A stretch of DNA of 64,000 nt from contig NZ_JOJL01000037.1 of the NCBI RefSeq assembly GCF_000721705.1, positions 1 through 64,000 on the forward strand, given 5' to 3'. A model generated the notes under the pieces. The model was not told the origin of the DNA and ran no database searches. It saw only the letters and a list, made by a program, of their open reading frames with translations. Shown here one piece after another: positions 7,455-15,166 of this stretch; positions within the stretch are counted from its first letter, which is position 1; each line of letters starts with the position of its first letter. The stretch comes from Actinoplanes subtropicus (GTDB lineage Bacteria > Actinomycetota > Actinomycetes > Mycobacteriales > Micromonosporaceae). A program made the translations under genes and the position numbers.

Positions 7455-8306
7455 ATGGGTGGTCCTACTGAGCCGCACGAGCCTCGAGGCGAGGGTGCCG
7501 GGCGCCCTCGGGATGACGACCCGAGCTTCGGCTACGAAGATTCGGCGTACGAGGATCCCGACGCCCCGCGCCGGCGGCGGCCCTATTCGGAGGGTCCCGG
7601 GTTCTCGCCCGACGCCGGCTTCAGCCCCGACGCCGGCTACGACGGTGACGTGGGCTACGCGACCGACGCCGGTGAGTATGAGGCGCCGAATTTCACCCCC
7701 GAGGAGCTCGCCGGTCTAGGCCCCGAGGGCGGTGGCGGCGGCCCGCGCCGGGTGCTGCCGCTCGAGGACGAGCCGACCACCCTGGTCGCGCGCTATCTCT
7801 TCCCGACCGAGCGCTACCGCGGCGAGTGGAAACGGCACTGGATCCACCTCTCCACCCCGCTGCTGATCGGCGCCGGCGCCACCCTGCTGCTCGGCTACCT
7901 GGCCGGCTTCCTCACCCGGCAGCACATCGACGGCCTGGTCACGGTCGCGGTGCTGATCTGGCTCGGTGTGGTCGGCTGGGTCGCGTGGCGGGTCTTCGAC
8001 TGGTATTTCGACCGGTTCATCCTGACCAACAAGCGGGTGATGGTGGTCAACGGCATCGTCACCCGGCGGGTGGCGATGATGCCACTCCTGCGGGTGACCG
8101 ACATGAAGTACGAGCAGTCCGCGCTGGGCCGCATGCTCAGCTACGGCACGTTCGTGCTCGAGTCGGCCGGGCAGGACCAGGCGCTCCGCGAGGTCAAGCA
8201 CCTGCCCAACCCGAACGAGCTGTACCTGCGGGTGGTCGAGGAGATGTACGAGCCGCAGGCGGTCGAGGCCCGGCTGGGCAAGGACGGCGACGGCGACGAC
8301 GCCTGA
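7455..8306 (+). CDS. Bacterial PH-domain (bPH2) membrane protein
   Basis: A 283-residue protein. Residues 1-110 are an acidic, Pro/Gly-rich cytoplasmic head with a short internal repeat (FSPDAG). Two membrane helices follow (around [20 protein letters not shown] and [18 protein letters not shown]). After them comes the bPH2 domain: [31 protein letters not shown]. Likely membrane-associated scaffold; no enzyme activity expected. Its stop is followed by an 18-bp tandem array that begins about 5 bp later. Confidence 0.88.
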   Translation: MGGPTEPHEPRGEGAGRPRDDDPSFGYEDSAYEDPDAPRRRRPYSEGPGFSPDAGFSPDAGYDGDVGYATDAGEYEAPNFTPEELAGLGPEGGGGGPRRVLPLEDEPTTLVARYLFPTERYRGEWKRHWIHLSTPLLIGAGATLLLGYLAGFLTRQHIDGLVTVAVLIWLGVVGWVAWRVFDWYFDRFILTNKRVMVVNGIVTRRVAMMPLLRVTDMKYEQSALGRMLSYGTFVLESAGQDQALREVKHLPNPNELYLRVVEEMYEPQAVEARLGKDGDGDDA

Positions 8307-8311
8307 CCGGG

Positions 8312-8490
8312 CGGTCCGCCTGTGATGCTGGGCCGGCCTGTGACGCCGGGCCGGCCTGTGACGCCGGGCCGGCCTGTGACGCCGGGCCGGCCTGTGACGC
8401 CGGGCCGGCCTGTGACGCCGAGCCGGCCTGTGACGCCGGGCCGGCCTGTGACGCCGGGCCGGCCTGTGACGCCGGGCCGGCCTGTGATGA
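8312..8490. repeat. Tandem array, 18-bp unit, 10 copies
   Basis: Unit GGGCCGGCCTGTGACGCC repeated with an exact 18-bp period; the CCTGTGA core starts at 8320, 8338, 8356 and so on to 8482. The first copy is degenerate. It fills the gap between the PH gene stop (8306) and the PHP gene. The unit length is a multiple of three and the array encodes (GRPVTP)n in one frame, but no start or ribosome site supports translation. The unit resembles the last codons of the PH gene (GACGCC) plus the following bases without the TGA. Confidence 0.95.
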
Positions 8491-8544
8491 AGGGATCTCG
8501 CATCCGTGCGGTCGAGCGTTGTACCCGGTAGGTAGCGTTTTCGG

Positions 8545-9399
8545 GTGACCAGAATCGACCTGCACTGCCATTCGACCGCCAGCGACGGCACCCTCACCCC
8601 CGCGCAACTGGTCACCGCGGGCGGGCAGATAGGTCTCGACGTCATGGCGATCACCGACCACGACACCACCGGCGGGTGGGCCGAGGCCGCGGCGGCGCGG
8701 CCGGAGGGCCTGCGCCTGGTGCGCGGGGCCGAGCTGTCCTGCCGCTGGTTCGGCGGCGAACAGTGGCCGATCGCGCTGCACCTGCTGGCGTACCTCTTCG
8801 ACCCGGCCGAGCCGCGGCTGGCCGCCGACCTGAGCGCCCTGCGCCGCGACCGCGAGCAGCGCGCCGAGAAGATCGTGAACAAGCTGCGGGCCGATGGGGT
8901 GCCGATCAGCTGGGACGAGGTGTGGGGCTATGCGGCCGGGGGTTCGGTCGGGCGGCCGCACATCGCGCAGGCGCTGATCCGGGCGGGCCTGGTGCGTACC
9001 ACCGATGAGGCCTTCGCGTCGCGCTGGCTGGGCTCGCGATACTTCGTACCGAAAGCTGATCTTGATGTTTTCGAAGCCGTTCGATCGGTACGAGCGGCGG
9101 GCGGGGTGCCGGTCTTCGCGCACCCCCGAGCGACGGTACGCGGACGGGTCGTGCCCGACCGGCTGATCGCCGATCTCGCCGACGCCGGCCTCTTCGGACT
9201 CGAGGCCGACCACGAGGACCACACGCCCGAGGAACGGGCGCACGTGCGGGCGCTTGCCGAGGGGCTCGGGCTGGTCGTCACCGGCTCGTCGGACTTCCAC
9301 GGCACCCACAAGAAGGTCCAGCTAGGAGCGTTCACCACCGCTCCCGAGGCGTACGAGAAGATCGTCTCGGCGGCGACCGGAGTGCCGGTGCTGGGGTGA
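8545..9399 (+). CDS. PHP-domain phosphoesterase
   Basis: A 284-residue metal-dependent phosphoesterase of the PHP family, related to bacterial 5'-3' exonuclease/nucleoside bisphosphate phosphatase (RNase AM/YciV-like). Metal ligands are visible: [10 protein letters not shown] near the start, ITDHDTTGG, the internal [14 protein letters not shown], and SSDFHG near the end. GTG start at 8545. Follows the 18-bp array and precedes marC by 25 bp. Confidence 0.85.
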   Translation: MTRIDLHCHSTASDGTLTPAQLVTAGGQIGLDVMAITDHDTTGGWAEAAAARPEGLRLVRGAELSCRWFGGEQWPIALHLLAYLFDPAEPRLAADLSALRRDREQRAEKIVNKLRADGVPISWDEVWGYAAGGSVGRPHIAQALIRAGLVRTTDEAFASRWLGSRYFVPKADLDVFEAVRSVRAAGGVPVFAHPRATVRGRVVPDRLIADLADAGLFGLEADHEDHTPEERAHVRALAEGLGLVVTGSSDFHGTHKKVQLGAFTTAPEAYEKIVSAATGVPVLG

Positions 9400-9424
9400 C
9401 GCCGTCTGCACCTACCTTGATCGG

Positions 9425-10039
9425 GTGAATCTCAAGCTGCTCGGCGAGGTCTACGTGACCTTGCTGGTCATTGTCGACCCGCCCGGCATGGTGCCGGTGT
9501 TCCTGGCGCTCACCGGCACGATGCCGGCCCGGGCCCGGATGAAGGCGGGCACCCAGGCGGTGCTGCTCGCCCTCGGGGTCATCGTCGGCTTCGCGGTCGC
9601 GGGGCAGACCCTGCTCGACTACCTGCACGTCCAGCTGCCCGCGCTGCGGGCGGCCGGCGGCCTGCTGCTCGTGCTGGTCGCGTTGCAGCTGCTCACCGGC
9701 AAGACCGACGAGCCGGCCGAGCAGGGCGGCACCAGCAACGTGGCGCTCGTGCCGATCGGCACGCCGCTGCTGGCCGGGCCGGGCGCGATCGTCACCACCA
9801 TGCTGTTCGTCCGGCGGGCGCATGGGCCCACCGATTATCTCGTGATCGGGGTCGGCATCCTGCTCGTGATGCTCACCGTCTGGGTGGTTCTGCGGTTCTC
9901 CGACGTGATCGTCAAACTGCTCCGCCCGGCCGGCATCGAGGTGCTGACCCGCATCGCCGGCCTGCTGCTGGCCGCGATCGCGGTCCAGCTGATCGCCGAC
10001 GCGATCAACGAGTTCGTACGGGGGTACACCGCCGCCTGA
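9425..10039 (+). CDS. MarC family membrane protein
   Basis: A 204-residue integral membrane protein with six predicted helices. Family signatures include VDPPGMVPVFLAL near the N-terminus and PLLAGPGAIVTTM in the middle, with the DVIVKLLRPAGIEVLTRIAGLLLAAIAVQ C-terminal section in two parts. MarC proteins are of unsettled function; they are not proven antibiotic exporters. GTG start at 9425. Likely co-transcribed with the PHP gene before it and the nuclease gene after it. Confidence 0.9.
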   Translation: MNLKLLGEVYVTLLVIVDPPGMVPVFLALTGTMPARARMKAGTQAVLLALGVIVGFAVAGQTLLDYLHVQLPALRAAGGLLLVLVALQLLTGKTDEPAEQGGTSNVALVPIGTPLLAGPGAIVTTMLFVRRAHGPTDYLVIGVGILLVMLTVWVVLRFSDVIVKLLRPAGIEVLTRIAGLLLAAIAVQLIADAINEFVRGYTAA

Positions 10040-10073
10040 GTTTTTTGTCGGAGGGTGCTGGCAGGATTACCGC

Positions 10074-10940
10074 GTGGCCTTCACCAGATCCGCCCGCGCG
10101 GTCCCCGAGCAGCTCGGCTTCGACGGCATGCCCGAGCGGCTGTTCGTCTGCACCCCGAGCAAGCTGGGCACGTTCATCGACTGTCCAAGGCGGTATCGGT
10201 ATTCCTACGTCGACCGTCCGACCCCGCCCAAGGGGCCGCCATGGGCGCACAATTCGCTGGGCGCGAGCGTCCATACCGCGCTGAAGAATTGGTATGCGCT
10301 GCCGGCCGGCCGACGCACGCCGGTGGCGCTGGCCGGCCTGCTGCGGCCGACCTGGGTGCGCGAGGGCTATCGCGACGTCGACCAGGAGCGGGCCGCCTAT
10401 CAGACGGCGCAGGGCTGGCTGGAGTCCTATGCGGCCTCGCTCGACCCGGCTGAGGAGCCGCTCGGCGTCGAGCGGGTGGTGGCGACGAAGACGTCGGTGC
10501 TCGCCTTCAACGGGCGCGCCGACCGCATCGACGACCGCGGCGGCGAGGCGGTGATCGTCGACTACAAGACCGGGCGCACCGGGCTCGACGCCGACGACGC
10601 GCGGGGGTCGCAGGCGCTCGCGCTGTATGCGTGGGCCGCCCAGCGGGTGTTCCGCCGGCCGTGTCACCGGGTCGAGCTGCACCATCTGCCGACCGGGACG
10701 GTGGCGGCGCACGAGCACACCGACGAGTCGCTGGCCCGGCAGGTGCGCCGGGCGGAGGAGACGGCGCGGGACATCATGGTCGCGGAAAAGGCGGTGGCCG
10801 GCGGCGCCGACGCGGATGCGGAGTTCCCGACCAATCCGGGCTCGCTGTGCGGGTGGTGCGACTTCCGGAAGGCGTGCCCGGCCGGCCAGGAGCTCCCGGC
10901 CAAGGAGTCATGGGCGGCGGTGGAGCATTTGGGCAGCTGA
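10074..10940 (+). CDS. RecB-family PD-(D/E)xK nuclease with iron-sulfur cysteines
   Basis: A 288-residue Cas4/AddB-like exonuclease domain. The active-site core is NGRADRIDD followed by VIVDYKTG. A cysteine in FIDCPRRYRY near the N-terminus and three near the C-terminus (SLCGWCDFRKAC) match the four-cysteine iron-sulfur staple of AddB/Cas4 nucleases. GTG start at 10074. No helicase partner or CRISPR array is nearby, so it is a stand-alone DNA-repair-type nuclease. It ends 270 bp before an MpaB-family gene on the other strand. Confidence 0.88.
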   Translation: MAFTRSARAVPEQLGFDGMPERLFVCTPSKLGTFIDCPRRYRYSYVDRPTPPKGPPWAHNSLGASVHTALKNWYALPAGRRTPVALAGLLRPTWVREGYRDVDQERAAYQTAQGWLESYAASLDPAEEPLGVERVVATKTSVLAFNGRADRIDDRGGEAVIVDYKTGRTGLDADDARGSQALALYAWAAQRVFRRPCHRVELHHLPTGTVAAHEHTDESLARQVRRAEETARDIMVAEKAVAGGADADAEFPTNPGSLCGWCDFRKACPAGQELPAKESWAAVEHLGS

Positions 10941-11002
10941 CCTCGCCGGGCCGTCAGCCGGCAGCCGCTGAGCCGGCTTGAAGCCCGGTCGCCCGCCGCG
11001 GC

Positions 11003-11200
11003 TTGGGTTGGGGCGGCCCGCTCAGGCTGGGGCGGCCCGCTCAGGCTTGGGCGGCCCGCTCGGGCTCGGGCGGCGGCGGCGCGTGCTCGGGCTCGGGCGG
11101 CGGCGCGTGCTCGGGCTCGGGCGGCGGCGCGTGCTCGGGCTCGGGCGGCGGCGCGTGCTCGGGCTCGGGCGGCGGCGCGTGCTCGGGCTAGGCTCGCGCG
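11003..11200. repeat. Two adjoining tandem arrays (19-bp x3, 24-bp x5)
   Basis: Three copies of a 19-bp unit with core GCGGCCCGCTC start at 11013, 11032 and 11051. Five copies of a 24-bp unit (GCGTGCTCGGGCTCGGGCGGCGGC without its last bases, core GCGTGC) start at 11081, 11105, 11129, 11153 and 11177. Read on the minus strand, the 24-bp unit closely matches the last codons and stop of the MpaB gene (GCCGCCGCGCGAGCCTGA), with the TGA replaced by CGA. The array lies directly downstream of that gene. Confidence 0.93.
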
Positions 11201-11212
11201 GCGGCGGCGCGC

Positions 11213-12073
11213 TCAGGCTCGCGCGGCGGCGGCTCGGGCCAGGGCTGCTTCGCGCATCGGGGCGACGCGCAGGCTTCGGGGGATCGTGGCGAGCACCGAG
11301 GAGAGGAGCAGGCGCAGGCCTCGGGCGGACAGGTCGGCGGTCAGGTCGGTGGTGGGCCAGCCGAGGCCGCCGTACATGCGGCGCGCCCAGGGCGGGAGCA
11401 TCGCGACGGCGGTGGCGGCGATGCCGAAGTAGGCCCAGCGGGTCGGGCCCAGCGTGAGCCCGAGCCGGAAGGCGCGGCTGCCCCAGCTCTGCGGCACCGG
11501 GGGCACGGTCAGGAACATCGCCGTCTCGATGCCGTCCCGGGTCAGGCTCAGCCGGGACTGCATCTCCTCGTAGTAGGCGCTCACCTCGGCCGCCGTCGCC
11601 GGCACGGTCGCCGGGTCGACGCCCATCAGCTCGGCCGCCTTCAGCTGCTCGGAGTAGTAGCGGTCGACCTCCGCCGGGCTCAGCCGTACGCCGGCGCGGG
11701 TCGCCGTGGTGAGGAACGACTCGACCTCGGCCACGTGCACCCAGCGCAGCAGCTCCGGCTCGTCGATGCGGAACCGCTCGCCGGTGCGCGGGTCGACGGC
11801 GGTCATCCGCGAGTGCCGGCGGCGCACCCGGCTCGCGGCCCGTTCCGCCTCCTCGGTGGTGCCGTAGATCACGGTGCCGACATACGCCGACGTACGGGTC
11901 AGGCGGCCCCACGGGTCGTTGCGGTACCCCGAATTCTGCGTGACACCGGCGACCGCCTTGGGGTGCAGGGCCTGCAGATAGAGCGAGCGCAGCCCGCCGA
12001 GCATCAGAATCGGCTCGCTGTGCAGCCGCCAGGTGACGGAGTCCGGCCCGAACAGCCCCAAGTCCCCACTCAT
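11213..12073 (-). CDS. Oxygenase MpaB family protein (DUF2236)
   Basis: A 286-residue protein of the MpaB/Lcp-related family, thought to be haem b-containing oxygenases. Typical parts are VTWRLHSEPILMLGGLRSLYLQALHP near the start in two sections, RTSAYVGTVIYGTTEEA, and ELLRWVHVAEVESF. The real substrate is unknown. The ATG at 12073 gives a start close to the fold; upstream ribosome site is weak. The gene ends in an Ala/Arg-rich tail whose last codons are copied in the downstream array. Its 5' end is 65 bp from the stop of fur, so the two could share a transcript. Confidence 0.85.
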   Translation of the reverse strand: MSGDLGLFGPDSVTWRLHSEPILMLGGLRSLYLQALHPKAVAGVTQNSGYRNDPWGRLTRTSAYVGTVIYGTTEEAERAASRVRRRHSRMTAVDPRTGERFRIDEPELLRWVHVAEVESFLTTATRAGVRLSPAEVDRYYSEQLKAAELMGVDPATVPATAAEVSAYYEEMQSRLSLTRDGIETAMFLTVPPVPQSWGSRAFRLGLTLGPTRWAYFGIAATAVAMLPPWARRMYGGLGWPTTDLTADLSARGLRLLLSSVLATIPRSLRVAPMREAALARAAAARA

Positions 12074-12138
12074 GCGGTCAAGGTTGCCACGGAAACGGGG
12101 AAACTTGAACTTGTTCAGAAACGGCGACCCGCTCGGGT

Positions 12139-12573
12139 CTAGAGTGCCGCCTCGGCCAGCCGGCGCGCCTGGCAATCGGGGCAGAGACCCCAGAAGGTGA
12201 CCTCGGCCTCGTCCAGCACGAAGCCCTGAGCATCATTCGGGCTCAGGCAGGGGCGCTCGCCGACCGCGCAGTCGACATCGGCGATCGCGCCGCAGCCCCG
12301 GCAGACGATGTGGTGATGGTTGTCACCGACCCGGGACTCGTAGCGGGCGGGGCTGCCGGCCGGCTCGATCCGGCGGGCCAGCCCGGCCCGGCTGAGCGCG
12401 CCCAGCACGTCATAGACGGCCTGCGTGGACACCGAGTCGAGGCGGGTGCGAGCCTTCTGGGCGATGTCTTCGACCTCGAGGTGGCCCCCCTCGGTGAGCA
12501 CCTCGAGCACGGCGAGGCGCGGCCGGGTGACCCGGAGGCCGTGCGCGCGCAGCAGATCTTCGCCGGTGGACAT
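12139..12573 (-). CDS. Fur family transcriptional regulator
   Basis: A 144-residue metal-dependent repressor. The N-terminal winged helix has RVTRPRLAVLEVL and SVSTQAVYDVLGALSRAGL. The dimerisation part carries DNHHHIVCRGCG and, near the end, GLCPDC, giving two Cys pairs for structural zinc. The sequence is closer to FurA/CatR/PerR-like peroxide sensors than to Zur, but no catalase gene is adjacent. ATG at 12573. It is divergent from the DUF2231 gene across about 190 bp. Confidence 0.88.
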   Translation of the reverse strand: MSTGEDLLRAHGLRVTRPRLAVLEVLTEGGHLEVEDIAQKARTRLDSVSTQAVYDVLGALSRAGLARRIEPAGSPARYESRVGDNHHHIVCRGCGAIADVDCAVGERPCLSPNDAQGFVLDEAEVTFWGLCPDCQARRLAEAAL

Positions 12574-12764
12574 CCGTCCATGAGAGCACGGCCAAGAGCG
12601 AAACCCCAACCCATGATCTTGCCGTACGCCCCATTCTGGTGGGACATCACAAGATCGGCCGATCGGTGAACCGGATCGGACCGCCGGGCGTAGGCGGGTA
12701 CAGCGGATGTTTGCGCCGTCAGACACTTCTAAGCTGACGGTCCCCACATGATCGAGGAGGCGTC

Positions 12765-13235
12765 TTGTTCGACCAGATCAACGGCCTGCCCGTGCACGCG
12801 CTTGTCGTGCACACGGCGGTCGTCTTCGTCCCGCTCCTGGCCTTGGGCGCCATCGTGTACGCGCTCGTCGGCCCCTGGCGGCCGAGGATCGGCTGGGCCG
12901 TCCTGCTCCTCGGGATCATCGCGCCGATCTGCACCTTCGTGGCCAAGGAGTCCGGCGAGAAGCTGTACGACCGGCTCGCACCGAACATGCCGGCGGCCGG
13001 CCGGAAGCTGCTCGACGAGCACTCCAACTTCGCCAGCAGCACTTTCCTCTGGACGTTCGGGCTGGGCGTGGTCACCATCGTGACGGTCGTCCTGACCAGC
13101 CGCGGCAAGAGCTCCCTGCCCAAGATCGGACAGTGGGTCCTGTCGGCGGCCATGGTCGTGCTGGCCGTGATCGCGGGCTACTACGTCTACCGCACGGGCG
13201 ACTCGGGCGCGAAGGCCGTGTGGGGCTCGAACTGA
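12765..13235 (+). CDS. DUF2231 membrane protein
   Basis: A 156-residue protein with four membrane helices; the opening FDQINGLPVHALVVHTAVVFVPL with HAxxVHxPI-like spacing is the DUF2231 hallmark (conserved histidines that may bind metal or haem). Start is TTG at 12765, chosen because GAGGAGG sits 4 bp before it and the protein then begins at the family start. Function unknown. The divergent Fur-type regulator could control it. Ends in a strong terminator. Confidence 0.88.
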   Translation: MFDQINGLPVHALVVHTAVVFVPLLALGAIVYALVGPWRPRIGWAVLLLGIIAPICTFVAKESGEKLYDRLAPNMPAAGRKLLDEHSNFASSTFLWTFGLGVVTIVTVVLTSRGKSSLPKIGQWVLSAAMVVLAVIAGYYVYRTGDSGAKAVWGSN

Positions 13236-13244
13236 GAATCAACG

Positions 13245-13276
13245 CCGGGCCGGCCGCGGCGGGTCGGCCGGCCCGG
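13245..13276 (+). terminator. Terminator after DUF2231 gene
   Basis: Perfect 11-bp stem (CCGGGCCGGCC at 13245-13255, GGCCGGCCCGG at 13266-13276) with a 10-nt loop, beginning 10 bp after the stop. No T-run, as is usual in very GC-rich genomes. Confidence 0.7.
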
Positions 13277-13406
13277 TAACTCAGACAAGGGACGGCGTCG
13301 TCTGGGCGGCGCCGGGCTGATTGGGCGCGCTGTCGAACGGGCGCATTGCTTGGCAAGCGCGCTGCTCAACGGGCGGTGCCGCTCGACACGACGCTGGCCC
13401 GGCGCG

Positions 13407-13577
13407 GTGTTGCGGGCGGGGCGTGGTGTTGCGGGCGGGGCGTGGTGTTGCGGGCGGGGCGTGGTGTTGCGGGCGGGGCGCGGTGTTGCGGGCGGGGCGC
13501 GGTGTTGCGGGCGGGGCACGGTGTTGCGGGCAGGGCTTGGTTATTGCGGCACGGCTAGGTGCTGCGGGCTGGGCGGG
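13407..13577. repeat. Tandem array, 19-bp unit, 9 copies
   Basis: Unit GTGTTGCGGGCGGGGCGTG with exact 19-bp spacing; copies start at 13407, 13426, 13445, 13464, 13483, 13502, 13521, 13540 and 13559, the last two degenerate. On the minus strand it begins within a few bases of the stop of the gene ending at 13579. The unit is not a multiple of three, so it is unlikely to be coding. Confidence 0.95.
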
Positions 13578-13578
13578 C

Positions 13579-13902
13579 TCAGAAGATCGCGCGGGCGCAG
13601 AGCAGGCAGATCAGGATCAGCGCGATCGCGCCGGCGACCAGGCCGACGCCGTACGTGACGGTGCGGGCCGAGCCCTCGGCGTCGTCGAGCGCATCCATAT
13701 CCTGTGGGGGCAGCGCGCGCGGCGGCGGGGGCTGGGAGATCGTCGGCGGCCGCCAGTCGGGCGGGGGCGGGTCGGTGCGTGGCGGGCCCTGATAGCCGGG
13801 GGCTCGGGCGGGCGGCGTGACCGGCGGCGGGGCGGGCGGGGTGAATGCCGGATCGGGGCGCTGCCAGTACGCGTCGTCCGGGACGCCGGTGGGGGAACTC
13901 AC
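13579..13902 (-). CDS. Small proline-rich membrane protein
   Basis: A 107-residue protein: a Pro-rich cytoplasmic N-terminus (TPPAPPPVTPPARAPGY, PPPPDWRPPTISQPPPP), an acidic linker (DMDALDDAEGSA) and one C-terminal membrane helix (VGLVAGAIALILICLLCARAIF). This tail-anchored layout is common in actinobacteria. Start GTG 13902; another GTG at 13908 is possible. Divergent from the 58-aa gene over 63 bp. Function unknown. Confidence 0.7.
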   Translation of the reverse strand: MSSPTGVPDDAYWQRPDPAFTPPAPPPVTPPARAPGYQGPPRTDPPPPDWRPPTISQPPPPRALPPQDMDALDDAEGSARTVTYGVGLVAGAIALILICLLCARAIF

Positions 13903-13951
13903 GTTCACCGACGGTACAGCCGAAGGGGGAAGACGGCCGCAGCGGCGCGGC

Positions 13952-14893
13952 CTACCCTCGAAGCCGTGGACATCCTGGATGAGCCTGAGCGCGACAACGA
14001 CGCCGAACGCGAGGTCGACTTCGAGTCCGAGGAGGCGGTGGTGCTGCCCGACCAGACCCGTGACGACACCGAGCGGGGTTGGGGCGAGCGCGGCGACACC
14101 AACGACGAGCGGCTCTGGGAGGACCGCCCGCCGCACTGGTGATCGGCTCACCCGCCCGGCACACGGCTGGGCGGGCGAAACCCGCTACACGCGGCCGGAG
14201 GAGCCCGGCCGAGGCGCGCGGAGCGAGGCCCGACGGTGGCGCGGCGGAGCGAGGCCCGACGGTGGCGCGGCGGAGCGAGGCCCGACGGTGGCGCGGCGGA
14301 GCGAGGCCGGGCCGGATCAGGATGGCGAAGCCGTGAGCGGGCTGGGCCACGGCGCGCTGGGCTTCGGTGGGGGACACGGCCAGCAGTAGACCGCCGGCTG
14401 TTGGGTCGCCGGCGCCGGTGACGCGTAGGACCAGGGCGGATGCCGCGACGGCGGTGGAGGCACCGGTCTCGTCGAGGCGTAGCAGGTCGACTCGGTTCCC
14501 TGGGTGGACCAGGCTCAGAGCGGTCGGATCGGCCAACCGGACAGGCACGCCGACACTGCCCGGCGGCACTACGCCGGTGGTCGCCGGCGAGGAAGCTGCC
14601 GACATGGCGGCCGCGGACGAAAAGGGCGCCACGACAGCGAAGGAAGCTGACGCTGTGCCGGAGGGCGCCCTGGCGCCGCACTTGTTGGTGGGGGACCACG
14701 ACTTTGTGGGAGACCACGACGTCACGGCGGCGGTAGCCAGCAGTGCCCCGGCCGCTGACAGGCGCAGCAGCGTGCCGCGGGACGGCCGGCGACGGCGCAC
14801 GGGATCGAGGCGCCGATCGCCGCGGGGGCGGCGTGCGGTCTCGCGAGCCGCGGGTGGGGGCGACCCGAAGTAGGGGTCGTCGGGCCTGCCCAT
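13952..14893 (-). CDS. CpaB/RcpC-like protein with a repeat-extended tail
   Basis: A 313-residue frame. After a basic cytoplasmic head there is one membrane helix (TLLRLSAAGALLATAAVT), then a RcpC-type domain (SVGVPVRLADPTALSLVHPG, LLLAVSPTEAQRAVA, ILIRP). Such proteins normally serve Flp/Tad pilus assembly, but no other pilus gene is here. After the expected end (ILIRP) the frame enters a 26-bp tandem array and runs on for about 110 residues of Arg/Pro/Ala-rich sequence, antisense to the 58-aa gene at 13966. The tail is probably not native. ATG 14893 is the only sensible start. Confidence 0.65.
   Translation of the reverse strand: MGRPDDPYFGSPPPAARETARRPRGDRRLDPVRRRRPSRGTLLRLSAAGALLATAAVTSWSPTKSWSPTNKCGARAPSGTASASFAVVAPFSSAAAMSAASSPATTGVVPPGSVGVPVRLADPTALSLVHPGNRVDLLRLDETGASTAVAASALVLRVTGAGDPTAGGLLLAVSPTEAQRAVAQPAHGFAILIRPGLAPPRHRRASLRRATVGPRSAAPPSGLAPRASAGLLRPRVAGFARPAVCRAGEPITSAAGGPPRAARRWCRRARPNPARCRHGSGRAAPPPPRTRSRPRVRRRCRAQAHPGCPRLRG
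13966..14142 (+). CDS. Conserved 58-residue acidic protein
   Basis: GTG at 13966 to TGA at 14142; reads VDILDEPERDNDAEREVDF... and ends ERGWGERGDTNDERLWEDRPPHW in two parts. The C-terminal pattern DDTExGWGE...DxRLxxxRPPHW recurs in small actinobacterial proteins, which supports a real gene. Strongly acidic, no membrane segment. Function unknown. Its 3' part is overlapped on the other strand by the extended tail of the CpaB-like frame. Confidence 0.75.
   Translation: MDILDEPERDNDAEREVDFESEEAVVLPDQTRDDTERGWGERGDTNDERLWEDRPPHW
14221..14309. repeat. Tandem array, 26-bp unit, 4 copies, inside a gene 3' end
   Basis: Copies start at 14221, 14247, 14273 and 14299 with core GAGCGAGGCCCGACGGTGGC. Since 26 is not a multiple of three, each added or lost copy would shift the reading frame of the CpaB-like gene that runs through it. 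At present three units make one 26-residue peptide period (GLAPPRHRRASLRRATVGPR...). Confidence 0.93.
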
Positions 14894-14979
14894 GATCCGG
14901 TCCCTCCGTCTGCCGTGACGCCGTGGTCGTGGCGCCGGCGGTGACGTTAGGCCGGTTCGGAGATCGTTCGCTCGCGCCC

Positions 14980-15005
14980 TGTGGATGACCGCGAGCTGTG
15001 GATAA
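14980..15005. promoter_or_regulatory. Pair of DnaA-box-like sites
   Basis: TGTGGATAA at 14997-15005 is the complement of a perfect DnaA box (TTATCCACA); TGTGGATGA at 14980-14988 differs at one base. They lie in the same orientation 17 bp apart, upstream of the CpaB-like gene. Two boxes do not make an origin; a DnaA-titration or promoter role is possible. Confidence 0.4.
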
Positions 15006-15030
15006 CCCGCCGGGACGGCGACGACTGTGC

Positions 15031-15127
15031 TAGGGCCACAAAGACGCGCTAGGGCCACAAAGGACGCGCTAGGGCCACAAAGACGCCTTAGGGCCACGAA
15101 GAACGCGCTAGGGCCACGAAGACGCGC
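15031..15127. repeat. Tandem array, 19/20-bp unit, 5 copies
   Basis: Core TAGGGCCAC starts at 15031, 15050, 15070, 15089 and 15109, spacing 19, 20, 19, 20. On the minus strand the units (GCGCGTCTTTGTGGCCCTA) follow directly after the fmdB terminator and look like copies of the terminator's right arm and its T-rich tail. Confidence 0.9.
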
Positions 15128-15150
15128 GTCAGGCCGTGGGCCTGACGCGC
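15124..15150 (-). terminator. Terminator after the FmdB gene
   Basis: Perfect 12-bp stem (GCGCGTCAGGCC at 15124-15135 and complement at 15139-15150) with a 3-nt loop, 16 bp past the stop, followed on the minus strand by GTCTTCGT. Confidence 0.75.
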
Positions 15151-15166
15151 GCGAGGAGCCGAAGGA

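Noticed and set aside
8312..8490. CRISPR-like array
   Set aside because: The units are contiguous with no unique spacers, and they are only 18 bp. No cas gene is near; the Cas4-like nuclease at 10074 lacks partners. The same holds for the other arrays.
13321..14142. Long 273-residue gene on the plus strand
   Set aside because: Its first part is translated from the 19-bp array and antisense to the small membrane protein; only the last 58 codons from GTG 13966 look real.
14980..15005. Replication origin
   Set aside because: Only two DnaA boxes, no dnaA, dnaN or AT-rich unwinding region.
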